A stretch of 64,000 nucleotides of DNA from Ipomoea triloba (lineage: Eukaryota > Streptophyta > Magnoliopsida > Solanales > Convolvulaceae), in NCBI RefSeq assembly GCF_003576645.1, contig NC_044925.1:2991893-3055892 (forward strand). The letters run 5' to 3'. This document shows positions 63,217 to 64,000 of the stretch, in pieces; positions within the stretch are counted from its first letter, which is position 1; each line of letters begins with the position of its first letter. Below the pieces are notes generated by a model. It saw only the letters and a list, made by a program, of their open reading frames with translations, made no database searches and had not been told where the DNA came from. Both the position numbers and the translations under genes were made by a program.

Positions 63217-64000
63217 CACTACAAGAAAAATGCTCATAGACAACGGTTAAATGTCTATGAGGTAAAATTTCTATTGTTAAAGCCGGTGTTGTTGCAAGTC
63301 CCGCGCAAAGACAATGGTTAAAAACCATTCTCTATTGAGTGTTGTTGAAGCTGGTGTTGTTAAAAGTCACGCACATATAGACAACGGTTTTTAACCGTTG
63401 TCTTTTCTAGAAAAGATAACAATTTTTTTAACCGTTGTCTATTGAGTGTTGTTGAAGTCGGTGTTGTTGAAAGTCACGCACATAGACAACAGTTTTTAAC
63501 CGTTGTATTTTCTAGAAAAGACAACAATTTTTTAACCGTTGTCTATTGAGTGTTGTTGAAACCGGTGTTGTTAAAAGTCACGCACATAGACAACGGTTTT
63601 TAACTGTTGTCTTTTCTAGAAAAGACAACAATTTTTTAATCGTTGTCTATTGAATGTTGTTGAAACCAGTGTTGTTAAAAGTCATGCACATAGACAACGA
63701 TTTGTTGTCTTTTCTATAAAAGACAACGGTTTTTTAACCGTTGACTATTGAGTGTTGTTGAAACCGGTGTTGTTGAAAGTCACAGGCATAGACAACGGTT
63801 TTTACCCGTTGTCTATTGTGTGTTGTTAAAACAAGTGTTGTTGAAAGTCACGCCGATAGACAACGGTTTTAAACCGTTGTCTTTGATGTATAACGGTATA
63901 AGACAATGGTTAAAACTCATTATTCTCACATTCATAGACAACGGTTTTAAACCGTTGTTTTTAACCTGTTTTGATTTTAAGCATAATATAATAAAAACAA
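63217..64000 (+). mobile_element. CACTA (En/Spm-type) transposon end, cut by window edge
   Basis: Starts CACTACAAGAAAAATGCTC, the characteristic CACTA terminal repeat, preceded by TGT as the possible 3-bp duplication. It is followed by dense subterminal repeats. The body, transposase and other end lie outside the window. Confidence 0.85.
63237..63961. repeat. CACTA subterminal hairpin repeats
   Basis: A palindromic motif, GACAACGGTT...AACCGTTGTC (for example 63380-63402), recurs about every 100 bp (68-107 bp) with linkers such as TATTGAGTGTTGTTGAA and AAAGTCACGCACATAGAC. Such arrays serve as transposase-binding sites in CACTA elements. Confidence 0.85.

Overview
This 64-kb window is AT-rich plant nuclear DNA. 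The evidence is spliced genes with short GT-AG exons, plant-specific families (a NIP aquaporin, LRR-malectin receptor kinases of the LRR-VIII-2 type) and a dense mix of plant transposons. A eudicot is most likely; the species cannot be told from the sequence alone. I recognise five protein-coding loci and about twenty mobile-element insertions, several with target-site duplications that can be read directly.

Layout. 1-1121: 3' end and LTR of a retrotransposon. 1549-2439 (-): intronless CTD-type small phosphatase. About 2.5-19.7 kb: gene-free, holding Stowaway-like and Tourist-like MITEs, a LINE fragment, a Ty1-copia 3' end and two long-TIR (MULE-like) elements. 19706-23610 (+): five-exon NIP subgroup I aquaporin with a 90-bp minisatellite in intron 1. 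24.7-27.4 kb: a 1.17-kb long-TIR element and a 522-bp near-perfect palindrome. 27717-32716 (+): RBR ubiquitin ligase with an internally duplicated RING1-IBR module, a frameshift in the second copy, and an intron filled by a long-TIR element that itself contains a 2.7-kb solo LTR. About 32.7-44.5 kb: repeat-rich intergenic DNA. 44548-52657 (+): intact 24-exon LRR-malectin receptor kinase (1016 residues predicted). 53920-63017 (-): a convergent paralogue whose reading frame is intact over 25 exons but whose kinase has lost the VAIK lysine, the HRD arginine and aspartate and the DFG glycine; its LRR part has grown by tandem duplication of a single 72-nt exon. Its 5' end is not in the window, because a CACTA transposon end begins at 63217 and runs off the edge.

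The genes do not form an operon or an evident pathway. The two receptor kinases are a tail-to-tail duplicate pair, one predicted active and one a pseudokinase, and this is the most interesting biology here. All exon coordinates were derived by eye from frame, splice consensus and paralogue alignment, without transcript data.
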